Below are positions 24,469-34,226 of a stretch of 64,000 nucleotides of DNA, piece by piece (position 1 is the stretch's first letter; each line of letters starts with the position of its first letter). Source of the stretch: Bacillus sp. OK048 (lineage in GTDB: Bacteria; Bacillota; Bacilli; Bacillales; Cytobacillaceae); NCBI RefSeq assembly GCF_900103525.1, contig NZ_FNHN01000018.1:1-64000 (forward strand), in the 5' to 3' direction. The notes under the pieces are model-generated. The model was given only the letters and a program-made list of their open reading frames with translations. It was not told the origin of the DNA and ran no database searches. The translations under genes were made by a program, and so were the position numbers.

Positions 24469-25188
24469 ATGTGGGGACTTTTAATTGTACATGTAAGCTT
24501 AATATTGATATTTCTTCTCCTAGGTTGGGCAATTAGGAATAAGGAAGGATATTGGCTTATCTCAGGTTTCGCAAATCGGCCGAAGGAAGAACAAGAGCAG
24601 TTAATTAGCAACGGATATCCTCAAAAGGTCGGTGGTTTGCTGATTTTAACGTCTGTCGGCATGTTGATTCTACTCCCGCTTATGTTTACCTCGTTTAAAT
24701 ATGCGACAGAAGTTCAATTTGGCTTTATGACAATATTTTTAATGGCTGGCATTATTTATTTAACAAAATATGAAGTTCCTAAGAAACGCAAACGAGGTTA
24801 TATCATTAGTATTTCCTTATTTATTCTCATTATTGGCGGAATAGGCGTTGCTTCTTATTTTAGTTATCAGGGGTACGAGCTAGTAACGAAGAAGGACAGC
24901 TTCGAGATTACCGGGATGTATGGTGATGAATGGGCATATGAGGATATTGCTTCAATAGAATTAATGGATAATTTACCAGAGGTTACGGTAAGAACAAATG
25001 GCGTGGGTCTCCCAACCCTTTCAAAAGGACATTTTAAAGTGACTGGATATGGAAGCAGCCTACTTTTTATTCAGAAAGGTTCTTCACCCTATATATATAT
25101 TGAAATGAAAGATAAGAAGATTTTTATTAATGATAAAGACCCGGAGCTGACAAGGCTTTGGTATCAGCAACTAACAGAGAAAAAGTGA
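24469..25188 (+). CDS. DUF3784-like membrane protein with C-terminal PH-like region
   Basis: The 239-residue protein has four hydrophobic helices (about 3-22, 52-73, 80-98, 106-130) and a C-terminal soluble beta-rich part (about 140-235). The first half (YWLISGFANRPKEEQEQ) resembles DUF3784 proteins, and the tail looks like a bacterial PH domain. No function is known for this combination. The ATG follows AAGGAGGG at good spacing. Confidence 0.6.
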   Translation: MWGLLIVHVSLILIFLLLGWAIRNKEGYWLISGFANRPKEEQEQLISNGYPQKVGGLLILTSVGMLILLPLMFTSFKYATEVQFGFMTIFLMAGIIYLTKYEVPKKRKRGYIISISLFILIIGGIGVASYFSYQGYELVTKKDSFEITGMYGDEWAYEDIASIELMDNLPEVTVRTNGVGLPTLSKGHFKVTGYGSSLLFIQKGSSPYIYIEMKDKKIFINDKDPELTRLWYQQLTEKK

Positions 25189-25206
25189 TAATATTGATTT
25201 TAACAC

Positions 25207-25240
25207 AAAAGGTCACCGTCCCATGGAACGATGACCTTTT
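25207..25240. terminator. Bidirectional terminator
   Basis: AAAAGGTCAcCG pairs with CGaTGACCTTTT between the convergent membrane protein gene and the subtilase gene. Confidence 0.8.
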
Positions 25241-25247
25241 GACTTTA

Positions 25248-27710
25248 TTATTTGAGAAGGAAGTTCGCACCGGCCAGATCAGATTGGCCTTTGTAGGTTG
25301 CATAGGCATAGACGTTGTAGTAATTTCCAGCAGGAAGCTTAAATCCATTTGGAATACCGTTAACATCGACAGCAATTTTCCCATCCCAAGCAAACGTAGT
25401 GTATCCTGGTGCAACATCCTCGTAAACGGCAATGTCACCTAAATACCCAAGTGGTGCTCCAGCTTCATTTGATAGATAGACGAAAAGCTCCACTGATTCT
25501 GCTCCACCAGGAAATAATCCTTCAATCTCGAATTGCCCATTGCCAAGTTGATTCACTCCAACATATTCAGCACGAGGATAATCAGGCTCTTGGACGAACA
25601 AAATAGTCGGTACATCGAATGTTGCTGTTCCATCACTAATCGTAATTGTTCCTTCATAATAGCCTTGTGCTAGTTTACCTGCGTCAACTTGAACATTCAA
25701 ATTAACACTTTGAGATTTACCAGCATTTACTTTTAAGTTGTTGCTAGTAGATACTTTTATTGCATTTGAGTTTCCACCCATGTTCACTTTGAAACTATAA
25801 GTCTTGTTTTCTTTAGATAGGTTTTTAATTGTAAACTGCTGCTTTTCCACCTGTTTGCCTTTAATCTTAAAGAAGGTTCCAAAAGAATGGCTTCCAGGTG
25901 CAGCAAGAGTTTTCGTTGTAATGGCATCTAATACACGAATACTTCCAGCACCTTGAGTGTTGTGTGGATAGACATTGCCTTTAGCATCTTTGAGTTCTTC
26001 TGCTGTATTCATTAATGCAGCTTTGACATTCTGAACATCCCAATCAGGGTGGGCTTGTAAGAGTAAAGCTGCTGTACCGGCAACATGTGGTGAAGCCATA
26101 CTTGTTCCTTGGTAGGATGCATATCCATATGGATTCGCTGGGTCATGTGTTGGAACAGTACTCGTAATGTTGACACCAGGCGCTGAAACATCTGGCTTGA
26201 TCATCCATGTTGAGTTTACAGGACCACGAGAAGAGAAGTCAGCCATCGTTTCTCCTACTTCACTAGCCTTATTTATATTAAAAGTTACTTTGTTGTTACC
26301 TTTTGCTAATTCAGCTAATAATTTTTGACCATCTTCTTGGGTTGTTCTAATGGTTGGTATTACTGTACCTGGCACCATGACAATTTCACCCGCGACATTA
26401 TTATAGATAATCGCCGCAACTGCACCAGCTGCTTTTGCTGCTATAGCTTTATCGACGAAGGCAATACCAGCACCACGGCTGATCAAAGCGACTTTATTCT
26501 TTAAATCTTTACCAACAAAGTCAGCAGGGGAGCCGAAGCCAACATTGACAAACTCTAACTCTTTACCATTTAGATCCGTTAGAGATTTATCATTTGGGAA
26601 GCCCATTACTTTTGCAGAAGAGTAGCTAACGCCTCCTGTAGTTGTAATAGAAGATTTATATTCATTGTATGGAAGCTGTGTCGCACCAACAGAGATTGCA
26701 TCACGAGAAGTTCCAGGTGATCCAACAGTCCAGCTAGCAGGGCCGCTGTTACCGTTTGATGTTACTGCAACAACACCTTCAGCCATTGCCCAGTCTAATG
26801 CGATGCTTGTTGCATAATCAGGATCATTTAACGAGTTTCCTAAAGAAAGGTTCATAACATCTGCGCCATCTTGAACAGCTCTTTCAATACCAGCAATTAC
26901 GTTTTCAGTTGTTCCGCTACCGCCAGGACCTAATACGCGGTATGCTAGTAGCTTCGCATCGGGAGCAACTCCCTTAATTGTTCCATTAGCTGCAACTGTA
27001 CCTGAAACATGAGTACCATGGGCAGTTTCTTCTCCGCGTGGATCACCCTTTGGTGTTTCTTGTGGATCATTATCGTTATCAACGAAATCGTATCCTTTAT
27101 AGTCACCAAATGCATGTTTTAAATCCGGATGAGTGTAATCAGCGCCAGTATCAATAACCGCAACCGTTACTCCTTTACCCGTAAAGCCAGCATCCCAAGC
27201 TTTATTTGCACCGATATGTGGAGCACTTGCAAACATATTCGGACTGTACTCGTCTTTAGAAAGTAATTCACCCTTACTTACACTGGTTACTTTGTATGTA
27301 ACATCCGGATAGACCGCTTTTACTCCTGGCACAGCTAATAGTGCAGGGACTTCATTAGCAGGCAATTCTACTGCAAAGCCAGAAAAAACATAGTCATATT
27401 CACGATTTACTTTTGCGCTTTTAACAGCGTTACTAACATCTGCTTTGACTTGATTACGTTTCTTAGATAAATTTGCTTTTGTTTGATTTTTTCCTTTATG
27501 TTTCGCTTCCACAAGCGAGGGCTCATCAAGCTCCACAATGACACTAGTCGTTTTGGAAGAGGAGAAATTAATATTGCCAACTAAGTTAGCAAGGTCCACA
27601 GCAGGTTTACTTTCAGCTTTATTGGCAGCACTAGCACCTGCCCCCATTGACGATAAAAATAATAAAAATACAAGTGTTACAAGAAAAAATCTACTATACT
27701 TTTTGGTCAT
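25248..27710 (-). CDS. vpr: Secreted subtilisin-like serine protease (Vpr-like, PA domain)
   Basis: The 820-residue protein has a signal peptide ending near ASA (28) and an I9-type propeptide (about 55-140). The S8 catalytic domain shows D187 (VIDTGADYTHPD), H234 (HGTHVSGT) and Ser in GTSMASPHVAG. A protease-associated insertion lies between His and Ser (FVDKAIAAKAAGAVAAIIYN), and C-terminal beta-rich domains follow. This matches Vpr, the minor extracellular protease (806 residues in B. subtilis) that also processes peptide signals. AAAAGGAG precedes the ATG at rather long spacing. The Vpr name is by architecture and length. Confidence 0.8.
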   Translation of the reverse strand: MTKKYSRFFLVTLVFLLFLSSMGAGASAANKAESKPAVDLANLVGNINFSSSKTTSVIVELDEPSLVEAKHKGKNQTKANLSKKRNQVKADVSNAVKSAKVNREYDYVFSGFAVELPANEVPALLAVPGVKAVYPDVTYKVTSVSKGELLSKDEYSPNMFASAPHIGANKAWDAGFTGKGVTVAVIDTGADYTHPDLKHAFGDYKGYDFVDNDNDPQETPKGDPRGEETAHGTHVSGTVAANGTIKGVAPDAKLLAYRVLGPGGSGTTENVIAGIERAVQDGADVMNLSLGNSLNDPDYATSIALDWAMAEGVVAVTSNGNSGPASWTVGSPGTSRDAISVGATQLPYNEYKSSITTTGGVSYSSAKVMGFPNDKSLTDLNGKELEFVNVGFGSPADFVGKDLKNKVALISRGAGIAFVDKAIAAKAAGAVAAIIYNNVAGEIVMVPGTVIPTIRTTQEDGQKLLAELAKGNNKVTFNINKASEVGETMADFSSRGPVNSTWMIKPDVSAPGVNITSTVPTHDPANPYGYASYQGTSMASPHVAGTAALLLQAHPDWDVQNVKAALMNTAEELKDAKGNVYPHNTQGAGSIRVLDAITTKTLAAPGSHSFGTFFKIKGKQVEKQQFTIKNLSKENKTYSFKVNMGGNSNAIKVSTSNNLKVNAGKSQSVNLNVQVDAGKLAQGYYEGTITISDGTATFDVPTILFVQEPDYPRAEYVGVNQLGNGQFEIEGLFPGGAESVELFVYLSNEAGAPLGYLGDIAVYEDVAPGYTTFAWDGKIAVDVNGIPNGFKLPAGNYYNVYAYATYKGQSDLAGANFLLK

Positions 27711-27928
27711 TTACAGATCAAACTCCTTTTCATCATAAAGTGCGTTGAAAACAAGTATCCCTCCTAAGTAGTCGCACAGCACTAAAAAAGTATTGAACAT
27801 TATAAATATTCTTTTAATATAGGATTTTTTCCTTGAGACTTTCATACGATTAAATAGAGGGAAATCTTCATAATACGACAAAATCCGCTATGACTTTCGT
27901 TGTAGTCTGGCTTTAAGTACACGGCAGC

Positions 27929-28906
27929 ATGGTCTTTTTGAACCAAATTTTTTGGATGAGGGGAAAAAGTTGGAATGAAAAGGGGAGGATTCCAAATACT
28001 ACTCTTAAAACTAATCTTGAAATGGGTATGTGTATGAAGAATCCAAAACATAATAAAATTCCTTTTATCATATTATTAGTGATCCATGTTTGTTTACTTG
28101 GGTACTCATTTTATAAAACAAAAAATAAAAAGCAATTGTTCATCCTGTTAATGTCAAATGTTGCATTAGCCTACTTACTGGAATTTTTTGTATTAAACCT
28201 TTATAAAGCATATAAATATAAGCCGAGAGTGCTGAAAAAGAAATATTTTGATAACACATTAGGAGCAATTTTATCCCAGACTATTTTTGTACCATTTACA
28301 GCCGTTTTCTTAACATCACGAAAAATCGGTTGGATCGGAAAGATACTAGGTGGAGTATATTTTTCATTAGTGGAAATCGTATTTTTGCGGTTAAAAGTAT
28401 ATAAACATCATTGGTGGAAAACGGTCTATACCTTAGTTTTGATTCCATTTTACTTTAAAATAAGTGATTGGTGGAATTGCTTATTAACTAAACAAATTTC
28501 GCTAATTCGGTTTATATCGCTTTTCTTCATGATAATGGTGACGGAGGCTAATTTAATATTTGTATTTGCTACGCTAAGGAAGATTCGGTTCGGTGTTGGA
28601 AGAGTTCATTCATTGAATGAGCATTTTATCGTTGTACCGCTGTATGCCATCCTCTATTCACTATTTTCCAGTTTGTCTTTTTTGAAAGAGAATAATTGGA
28701 TTTCAAAACGAAGGCTACTGATATTTTCCGTTATATTCGAACATTTTTTTAATAAAGTAAAACTGGTAAAGGAAAAATTTTATTTTGTAGATTATCTTAC
28801 TGTAAGAGTTTTAACGACTCTTTTATATGGTCTATACAGAGATTGGGTTTACGGAAAAAATAATGAGGTTAAAGGAACAGATTCTGAGGAGTATGGAGTA
28901 AAATAA
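27929..28906 (+). CDS. Multi-pass membrane protein of unknown function
   Basis: The frame of up to 325 codons encodes a basic membrane protein with about eight hydrophobic segments from MKNPKHNKIPFIILLVIHVC onward, and a hydrophilic Lys/Glu tail. The first 31 residues look non-coding; ATGs at 28022, 28028 or 28034 are better starts, though none has a good ribosome binding site (AAAGGGGAGG lies about 35 bp upstream). I do not recognise the family. It is bounded by a divergent protease gene and helD. Confidence 0.5.
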   Translation: MVFLNQIFWMRGKSWNEKGRIPNTTLKTNLEMGMCMKNPKHNKIPFIILLVIHVCLLGYSFYKTKNKKQLFILLMSNVALAYLLEFFVLNLYKAYKYKPRVLKKKYFDNTLGAILSQTIFVPFTAVFLTSRKIGWIGKILGGVYFSLVEIVFLRLKVYKHHWWKTVYTLVLIPFYFKISDWWNCLLTKQISLIRFISLFFMIMVTEANLIFVFATLRKIRFGVGRVHSLNEHFIVVPLYAILYSLFSSLSFLKENNWISKRRLLIFSVIFEHFFNKVKLVKEKFYFVDYLTVRVLTTLLYGLYRDWVYGKNNEVKGTDSEEYGVK

Positions 28907-29096
28907 TTTTTTAGACATAAAAAAAACGCCTTAATGGCGATGGCTTATTATTGTAATCAAAAAGAAATCATGATAAAATAAGGTTTGGTCTAGCGGGATA
29001 TATTAGATAAATATTAAATATCCTATAATAACAATATCACAAAAGATGTATGGTTGTCAAATATAAAAGACCAAAATTTTTCTGGAGAGTGGTTAT

Positions 29097-31421
29097 ATGA
29101 GTAATTTACAGAACAAGGACTTGCAATTAGAGCAAGAACGAGTAAATTTTGTTATAAAGGAAATTGAAAAGAAAAAGGTAAAACTCCAGAAAAATACTGG
29201 CGGCGTCAGTTCTGACGTACTTGAGCTTAGAAAATCCTTTTGGGAAGATGTCACCGTCAATATGGATGAACCAGACGACGTTATTGAAACAGCAGCAAGT
29301 ATCAAACAACAGGCAGAATTGTTATCCGAACGTGAACGAACATTTAAACAAATGGATAAACAGATTAGAATACTGGAACGATTAAAATATTCTCCTTATT
29401 TTGGGCGGATTGACTTCTTTGAAAAAGGCGAGGCAAATGTCGACCATGTTTATCTCGGAATTGCTTCATTTATGGATGAACAGGATGAAAATTTTTTAAT
29501 ATACGATTGGCGGGCACCGATCTCTAGCTTGTATTATGATTTTGCTCCGGGTCCGGCTGCCTATAACACGCTCGACGGGGAAATTGCCGGGCAAATGGAA
29601 TTAAAACGTCAATTTATCATTCGATCATCTGAAATTAAAGCGATGTTCGATACTGGAGTTACTATCGGTGATGAAATGCTCCAGGAGGTACTAGGAAATA
29701 ATGCAAATGCCCAAATGAAAAGCATCGTAGCAACGATTCAACGTGAACAAAATCAAATTATCCGAAACGAACGCAGCAAACTGCTCATTGTTCAAGGTGT
29801 GGCAGGCAGCGGGAAAACATCTGCAGCCCTCCAGCGAGTTGCCTATTTGCTTTATCGGTATCGGGATACCTTGAAGTCGGAAAATATCATGCTGTTTTCT
29901 CCGAACCCGCTCTTTAACTCCTATGTATCGACGGTACTCCCTGAACTAGGGGAGGAGAATATGGAACAGGCCACCTTTATGGAATATATCAATCACCATA
30001 TTGGAAAAGAATTTGATGTCGAAGATCCTTTTGATCAAATGGAGTTTTTACTGAATTATGAGGAAAGTCATGACTACGATACAAGGGTTAAAGGGATTCG
30101 GTATAAAGCAAGTCTTGAGTTTAAAGATCTTATTGAGCAGTATGCAAAAGATCTATCAAAGAAAGGTCTGCTTTTTAAAGATTTGGTGTTCCGAGGCGAA
30201 ATAATCATTTCTAAGCTAGAAATCAGTGAGTACTTTTATTCATTGGATTCAAGCTATACTATCCCGAATCGTATGGAGACGGTCAGGGCTTGGCTGTTAA
30301 GGGAGTTAAAAAGGAAAGTCAAACAGGAACGCTCAAAGGGCTGGGTAGAGGAAGCGGTTCAATATCTTGAAAAAGATGACTTTCAAGAGGTATACCAGGA
30401 ATTGCAAGATAGAAACCGGTATAACGATAATAGCTTTGATGATTTTGAGCAGGAGCAAAAGTTTTTAGCTGAACGTGTCGTGAAGGAAAAATTCAAACCG
30501 TTATTTTCTAGAGTGAAGAAATTAAATTTTATCGATATGATGGGCTTATATAACCAATTATTTAAAAGTGGTGCTAGTAAAAAAGAAATCCATCTTGATG
30601 AATGGACACAAATTTGTTTACAGACGATAGATAGATTAGCAAACAATCAAATTTTCTACGAGGATGCAACACCATTTGTCTACTTACAAGATTTGATCAA
30701 AGGCAGAAAGTCATCAACAGGTATTCGTCATATTTTTATTGATGAAGCACAGGACTATACACCCTTTCAGTTTTCGTTTATACAAAAGCTTTTCCCTTAT
30801 AGCAAGATGACACTTCTAGGAGATTTCAATCAAGCAATCTTTTCAGGTGCGACAGGATCAGCATCTGTACTAGTAGATTATCAAGTAAGCGGGGAAGAAG
30901 TCGAAAAAATTACTTTGACAAAAACGTATCGTTCCACTAAAGAAATTGTTGATTTCACCAGCAGTTTAGTGGCAGGTGGTGAGGAGATCGAACCATTTAA
31001 TCGCCACGGGAGAAAACCATCCATAAAATTCGCAAAAGCTACTGAACTAAATGGCTTGATTCAGGATAAAATAAATGAATTTTTAGTAGAAGGCCATCGG
31101 ACCATAGCGGTTATTTGTCGTACGGCAGCAGAGAGTAAAAGGTTATATGAAAAACTGAAAGAAGAGGTGCCACTCCATTTAATTGAGAAGGCTACCATTG
31201 CATATGAAAAAGGAATATTGGTGATTCCATCCTATTTAGCAAAAGGAATCGAATTTGACGCAGTGATTATCTATGATAGTTCTCCGTATAGGAATGAAAG
31301 TGAGCGGAAATTATTCTATACGGTCTGTACACGTGCGATGCATAGGCTCCACATGTTTGCAACCAATGAAATAAGTCCTTTGATGAACGAGACACATGAG
31401 AATTTATATGAAATAGAATAA
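29097..31421 (+). CDS. helD: RNA polymerase recycling motor HelD (UvrD/Rep-like helicase fold)
   Basis: The 774-residue protein has exactly the length of B. subtilis HelD. An N-terminal coiled coil (about 1-90) enters the RNA polymerase secondary channel. Walker A is VQGVAGSGKTSAALQR, Walker B is HIFIDEAQDYTPFQF, and motif III-VI regions follow (LLGDFNQAIF, TKTYRST, YTVCTRAMHRLH). HelD releases stalled RNA polymerase from DNA or RNA using ATP. It is monocistronic with a terminator right after. The ATG follows GGAGAGTGGTTAT. Confidence 0.88.
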   Translation: MSNLQNKDLQLEQERVNFVIKEIEKKKVKLQKNTGGVSSDVLELRKSFWEDVTVNMDEPDDVIETAASIKQQAELLSERERTFKQMDKQIRILERLKYSPYFGRIDFFEKGEANVDHVYLGIASFMDEQDENFLIYDWRAPISSLYYDFAPGPAAYNTLDGEIAGQMELKRQFIIRSSEIKAMFDTGVTIGDEMLQEVLGNNANAQMKSIVATIQREQNQIIRNERSKLLIVQGVAGSGKTSAALQRVAYLLYRYRDTLKSENIMLFSPNPLFNSYVSTVLPELGEENMEQATFMEYINHHIGKEFDVEDPFDQMEFLLNYEESHDYDTRVKGIRYKASLEFKDLIEQYAKDLSKKGLLFKDLVFRGEIIISKLEISEYFYSLDSSYTIPNRMETVRAWLLRELKRKVKQERSKGWVEEAVQYLEKDDFQEVYQELQDRNRYNDNSFDDFEQEQKFLAERVVKEKFKPLFSRVKKLNFIDMMGLYNQLFKSGASKKEIHLDEWTQICLQTIDRLANNQIFYEDATPFVYLQDLIKGRKSSTGIRHIFIDEAQDYTPFQFSFIQKLFPYSKMTLLGDFNQAIFSGATGSASVLVDYQVSGEEVEKITLTKTYRSTKEIVDFTSSLVAGGEEIEPFNRHGRKPSIKFAKATELNGLIQDKINEFLVEGHRTIAVICRTAAESKRLYEKLKEEVPLHLIEKATIAYEKGILVIPSYLAKGIEFDAVIIYDSSPYRNESERKLFYTVCTRAMHRLHMFATNEISPLMNETHENLYEIE

Positions 31422-31424
31422 AAA

Positions 31425-31450
31425 AACAGCGTCCAAAATTGGGCGCTGTT
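31425..31450. terminator. Bidirectional terminator between helD and a convergent small gene
   Basis: AACAGCGTCC pairs with GGGCGCTGTT around AAAATT. An A-run precedes and TTTT follows. Confidence 0.85.
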
Positions 31451-31597
31451 TTAGCGTTGCTCGTAATTTTTCCATTGCTGTTGTACTTGTTCAAACGCAA
31501 CGCGGTAAATTTCTTCTTCGGATGTGTTCGGATTTGCAATGACATTTGTTAAATAGCTTTTTCCTTCAAACGTAACCGTTACATTAATTTGTACCAT
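31451..31597 (-). CDS. BA3454-family small stress response protein
   Basis: A 48-codon frame starts with ATG at 31597 after AGAAAGGTG and ends at TAA in the helD terminator. The product starts MVQINVTVTFEGKSYLTNVI and ends VQQQWKNYEQR. It matches, from memory, the ~45-residue BA3454 family of Bacillus (MVQ-NVTV--GK-Y-TNVI, then EEEIYR-A-EQV). Family members were noted as stress-induced; their role is unknown. Confidence 0.7.
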   Translation of the reverse strand: MVQINVTVTFEGKSYLTNVIANPNTSEEEIYRVAFEQVQQQWKNYEQR

Positions 31598-31656
31598 AAA
31601 AATCACCTTTCTTTGATATAATAATTTTATTGTTTGGACAGGAGGAGAAATAGTCT

Positions 31657-32127
31657 GTGAATTTTGAAGAGATCACAAAAGAAACGCTATATATTGCGCT
31701 TGAAATAATAAATTCAAATCCAACTTATAATGTTTTTGAAAATGGTAATGCCAAAAGGGTCCATGCAGATATGGAAGAGGTGTTTCTAAAACCTATAACA
31801 ACTAGTGTATTTATCAAGCTGGATGATACCTATATTGGGGTTATGGATTACTTGTTGGAAAATCCGAAAGATCAATGCCCATGGCTGGGACTTTTAATGA
31901 TCCATGCTGATTACCAAGGGTTTGGTTTTGGTACACAGGCATATTCACTTTTTGAAAGTGAAATGCGTGAACGAAGTCTAGGATGTATTCGCATAGGAGT
32001 GATTGAAGAAAATGTAAAAGTTAAGAATTTTTGGGAATCTTTAGGATTTCTTTCTATTAAAACAGGTTTAAGTGAAAATGGCAAGGAAATTTTCGTTTAT
32101 GAAAAAAAACTTCCCGAAGGAAGCTAA
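31657..32127 (+). CDS. GNAT-family N-acetyltransferase
   Basis: The 156-residue protein has the GNAT fold: LGLLMIHADYQGFGFGTQAYSL is motif A (acyl-CoA pyrophosphate loop, here YQGFGFG) and VKNFWESLGF is motif B. It starts with GTG 7 bp after GGAGGAG. The acceptor substrate is unknown. Its end overlaps the convergent small gene by 4 bp. Confidence 0.82.
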   Translation: MNFEEITKETLYIALEIINSNPTYNVFENGNAKRVHADMEEVFLKPITTSVFIKLDDTYIGVMDYLLENPKDQCPWLGLLMIHADYQGFGFGTQAYSLFESEMRERSLGCIRIGVIEENVKVKNFWESLGFLSIKTGLSENGKEIFVYEKKLPEGS

Positions 32128-32354
32128 ACCTCAAGTAACAAAAATTCTTCGGCAAATTTCTGAACCTTGAGTTTGTCGAGGTTATTTTTTCTTACAGTTG
32201 CTTCTGCCAGGATAATATGTGCTTGGATGACGGTATTTCTCTTTAATTCTCGAATAGATACGTCGCCATTTAGTAATTGAATGGCCTTTTCTCTGATGTC
32301 TTGACGGTTAGAAGAATGATACAGTAGGTAAGCAATGCAAGTAACTTTATCCAC
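32124..32354 (-). CDS. Small helical protein of unknown function
   Basis: The 76-residue product starts MDKVTCIAYLLYHSSNRQDI when begun at the GTG at 32354, which follows AAGGAGTG. An upstream ATG at 32426 would add 24 implausible residues. It is all-helical and charged. I recognise no family. It lies divergent from asnS. Confidence 0.6.
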   Translation of the reverse strand: MDKVTCIAYLLYHSSNRQDIREKAIQLLNGDVSIRELKRNTVIQAHIILAEATVRKNNLDKLKVQKFAEEFLLLEV

Positions 32355-32469
32355 AATTAACACTCCTTCTTCAAGAATCGAACATTTCCTAATCAATTCG
32401 ACTCGCCTTATCAATAATCCTGCCAATATTCTGAAAAATCTTACAGAATACAGGAAAAATTGTTGAATA

Positions 32470-32498
32470 TTGCTTATTTGTTGTTAGTTTTATATAAT
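32470..32498 (+). promoter_or_regulatory. Promoter of asnS
   Basis: TTGCTT (32470-32475), a 17-bp spacer and TATAAT (32493-32498) give a good vegetative promoter about 100 bp upstream of the asnS ATG. Confidence 0.65.
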
Positions 32499-32547
32499 AT
32501 TGAAGGGATAAGGAACAAGATACTATGGAAACTTACCTTCTTCGTCC

Positions 32548-32579
32548 CATGTGGCGGGAGGATTTTTATTTTTACATAA
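32548..32579 (+). terminator. Terminator-like hairpin in the asnS leader
   Basis: TCgTCCC pairs with GGGAgGA around ATGTGGC and is followed by TTTTTATTTTT, between the promoter and the asnS start. It looks like an attenuator, but the T-box consensus (AGGGTGGAACCGCG) is absent. What controls it is not apparent. Confidence 0.45.
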
Positions 32580-32600
32580 GAGTTGGAGGTTTAAAAGAAT

Positions 32601-33992
32601 ATGAAACAATCCCTAATTAAGGATTTGTACAGAAATACGGAAAGCTACATAGATCAGAAGGTTCAATTATCAGGGTGGATCCGCACCGTTCGCGATTCAA
32701 AAACCTTTGGTTTCATTGAATTAAACGATGGCAGCTTTTTTAAAGGTGTGCAGATTGTATTTGACGAGCAATTGGATAATTTTAAAGAGATTGCAAGGCT
32801 CCCACTTAGTTCATCCATTAAGGTAGAAGGAGATTTTATCCATACACCGCAAGCAAAACAGCCATTTGAAATCAAAGCGACTACTATTGAGATTGCAGGA
32901 CTGTCAACGATTGACTATCCTTTGCAAAAGAAAAAACACTCATTTGAATATTTACGAACAATTGCCCATTTAAGACCGCGCACCAACACTTTTTCAGCTG
33001 TCTTTCGCATTCGGTCATTGGCATCTTATGCGATTCACAAATTTTTTCAAGACAAGGGGTTTGTTTACGTCCATTCTCCGATCATCACAGGCAGTGATAC
33101 CGAAGGCGCAGGTGAAATGTTCCGAGTTACCACGCTTGATATTGACAATCCTGCTAAAAATGATGAGGGTAAAACTGATTTGACAAAGGATTTCTTCAAC
33201 AAAGAAACCAACCTGACTGTTAGTGGACAACTATCCGCAGAAGCATTTGCATTAGCGTTCCGTAATGTTTATACATTTGGACCGACTTTTAGAGCGGAGA
33301 ACTCAAATACAGCTAGACACGCAGCTGAATTCTGGATGATTGAACCGGAATTAGCATTTGCAGAGCTTCCGGATATCATGGACCTTGCTGAGGATATGGT
33401 TAAGTATGTAATTGGCTATGTTCTTGAACAAGCTCCTGAAGAAATGAACTTCTTTAACAGCTTTATTGAAAAAGGGCTATTAGATCGCCTTAATTCTGCA
33501 CATACGTCTGATTTCGGCCGCGTAACGTATACAGAAGCTATTGAAATCTTAAAAGAATCAGGCGAAAACTTTGGTTATCCTGTTGAATGGGGTCTTGACC
33601 TACAAACAGAGCATGAGCGTTACCTATGTGAAAAAGTGTTCAAAAAGCCTGTGTTTGTAACGGATTATCCAAAAGAAATAAAAGCATTTTATATGAGATT
33701 AAATGAGGATAATAAGACAGTTGCAGCAACAGACTTATTGGTACCAGGTATTGGGGAATTAATTGGTGGAAGTCAGCGTGAAGAGCGTGAAGACATTCTA
33801 GCTGGAAAAATTAACGATCTTGGTATGAACGAAGAAGACTACTGGTGGTATCTAGAGCTACGAAAATATGGCGGCACCAAACACGCAGGCTATGGGTTAG
33901 GTTTTGAGCGGTTAATTATGTATCTTACTGGAATGTCTAACATTAGAGATGTTATTCCGTTTCCAAGGACAACTGGAAGCGCAGAATTTTAA
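32601..33992 (+). CDS. asnS: Asparagine-tRNA ligase, long (463-residue) type
   Basis: This class IIb synthetase has an N-terminal OB anticodon-binding domain (about 15-105, VQLSGWIRTVRDSKTFGFIEL). Motif 2 is FRAENSNTARHAAEFWMIEPE and motif 3 GLGFERLIMYLTG. Ending and length match the E. coli/clostridial AsnS (about 466) rather than the 430-residue B. subtilis enzyme. An insertion near 190-215 (DEGKTDLTKDFFNKETNL) accounts for the difference. It may be the sole AsnRS or a second, independently acquired copy; the window cannot tell. ATG after GAGTTGGAGG. Confidence 0.9.
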   Translation: MKQSLIKDLYRNTESYIDQKVQLSGWIRTVRDSKTFGFIELNDGSFFKGVQIVFDEQLDNFKEIARLPLSSSIKVEGDFIHTPQAKQPFEIKATTIEIAGLSTIDYPLQKKKHSFEYLRTIAHLRPRTNTFSAVFRIRSLASYAIHKFFQDKGFVYVHSPIITGSDTEGAGEMFRVTTLDIDNPAKNDEGKTDLTKDFFNKETNLTVSGQLSAEAFALAFRNVYTFGPTFRAENSNTARHAAEFWMIEPELAFAELPDIMDLAEDMVKYVIGYVLEQAPEEMNFFNSFIEKGLLDRLNSAHTSDFGRVTYTEAIEILKESGENFGYPVEWGLDLQTEHERYLCEKVFKKPVFVTDYPKEIKAFYMRLNEDNKTVAATDLLVPGIGELIGGSQREEREDILAGKINDLGMNEEDYWWYLELRKYGGTKHAGYGLGFERLIMYLTGMSNIRDVIPFPRTTGSAEF

Positions 33993-33999
33993 TATAAAG

Positions 34000-34181
34000 G
34001 CTGTTTTAAAGGATATTGTTGATTTTAAAACCTGTTGATTTGAGCGGAAGGCGCTCGACTCCTGCGGGAGGACGGGGCTGGGGAGACCCCGCAGGCGCTT
34101 CAGCGCCGAGGAGGCTCCCCGGACCGCCCGCGGAAAGCGTAGCGCCTGGAGCTCGAATCAACAGTCCAGTTTAACACAGCC
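34000..34181. repeat. GC-rich inverted-end repeat (MITE-like), copy 1
   Basis: A 182-bp element begins GGCTGTTTTAAA and ends TTTAACACAGCC. Its core includes GCGGAAGGCGCTCGACTCC, GGGGAGACCCCGCAGGCGCT, CAGCGCCGAGGAGGCT and AGCGCCTGGAGC, which pair into a long imperfect cruciform. It is far richer in GC than its surroundings and is about 85% identical by eye to the copy at 40,105. It carries no convincing gene. Confidence 0.75.
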
Positions 34182-34190
34182 AATATAAAA

Positions 34191-34221
34191 GAAGACCAAT
34201 CCACTGGATTTGGTCTTTTTT
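34191..34221. terminator. Bidirectional terminator after asnS and the repeat
   Basis: AAGACCAA-TCC pairs with GGA-TTTGGTCTT around ACT and is followed by TTTTTTATT. It can serve asnS and the convergent small gene. Confidence 0.75.
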
Positions 34222-34226
34222 ATTAA

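Noticed and set aside
32500..32600. T-box riboswitch before asnS
   Set aside because: The T-box sequence AGGGTGGAACCGCG and stem I features are missing; only a terminator-like hairpin is visible.
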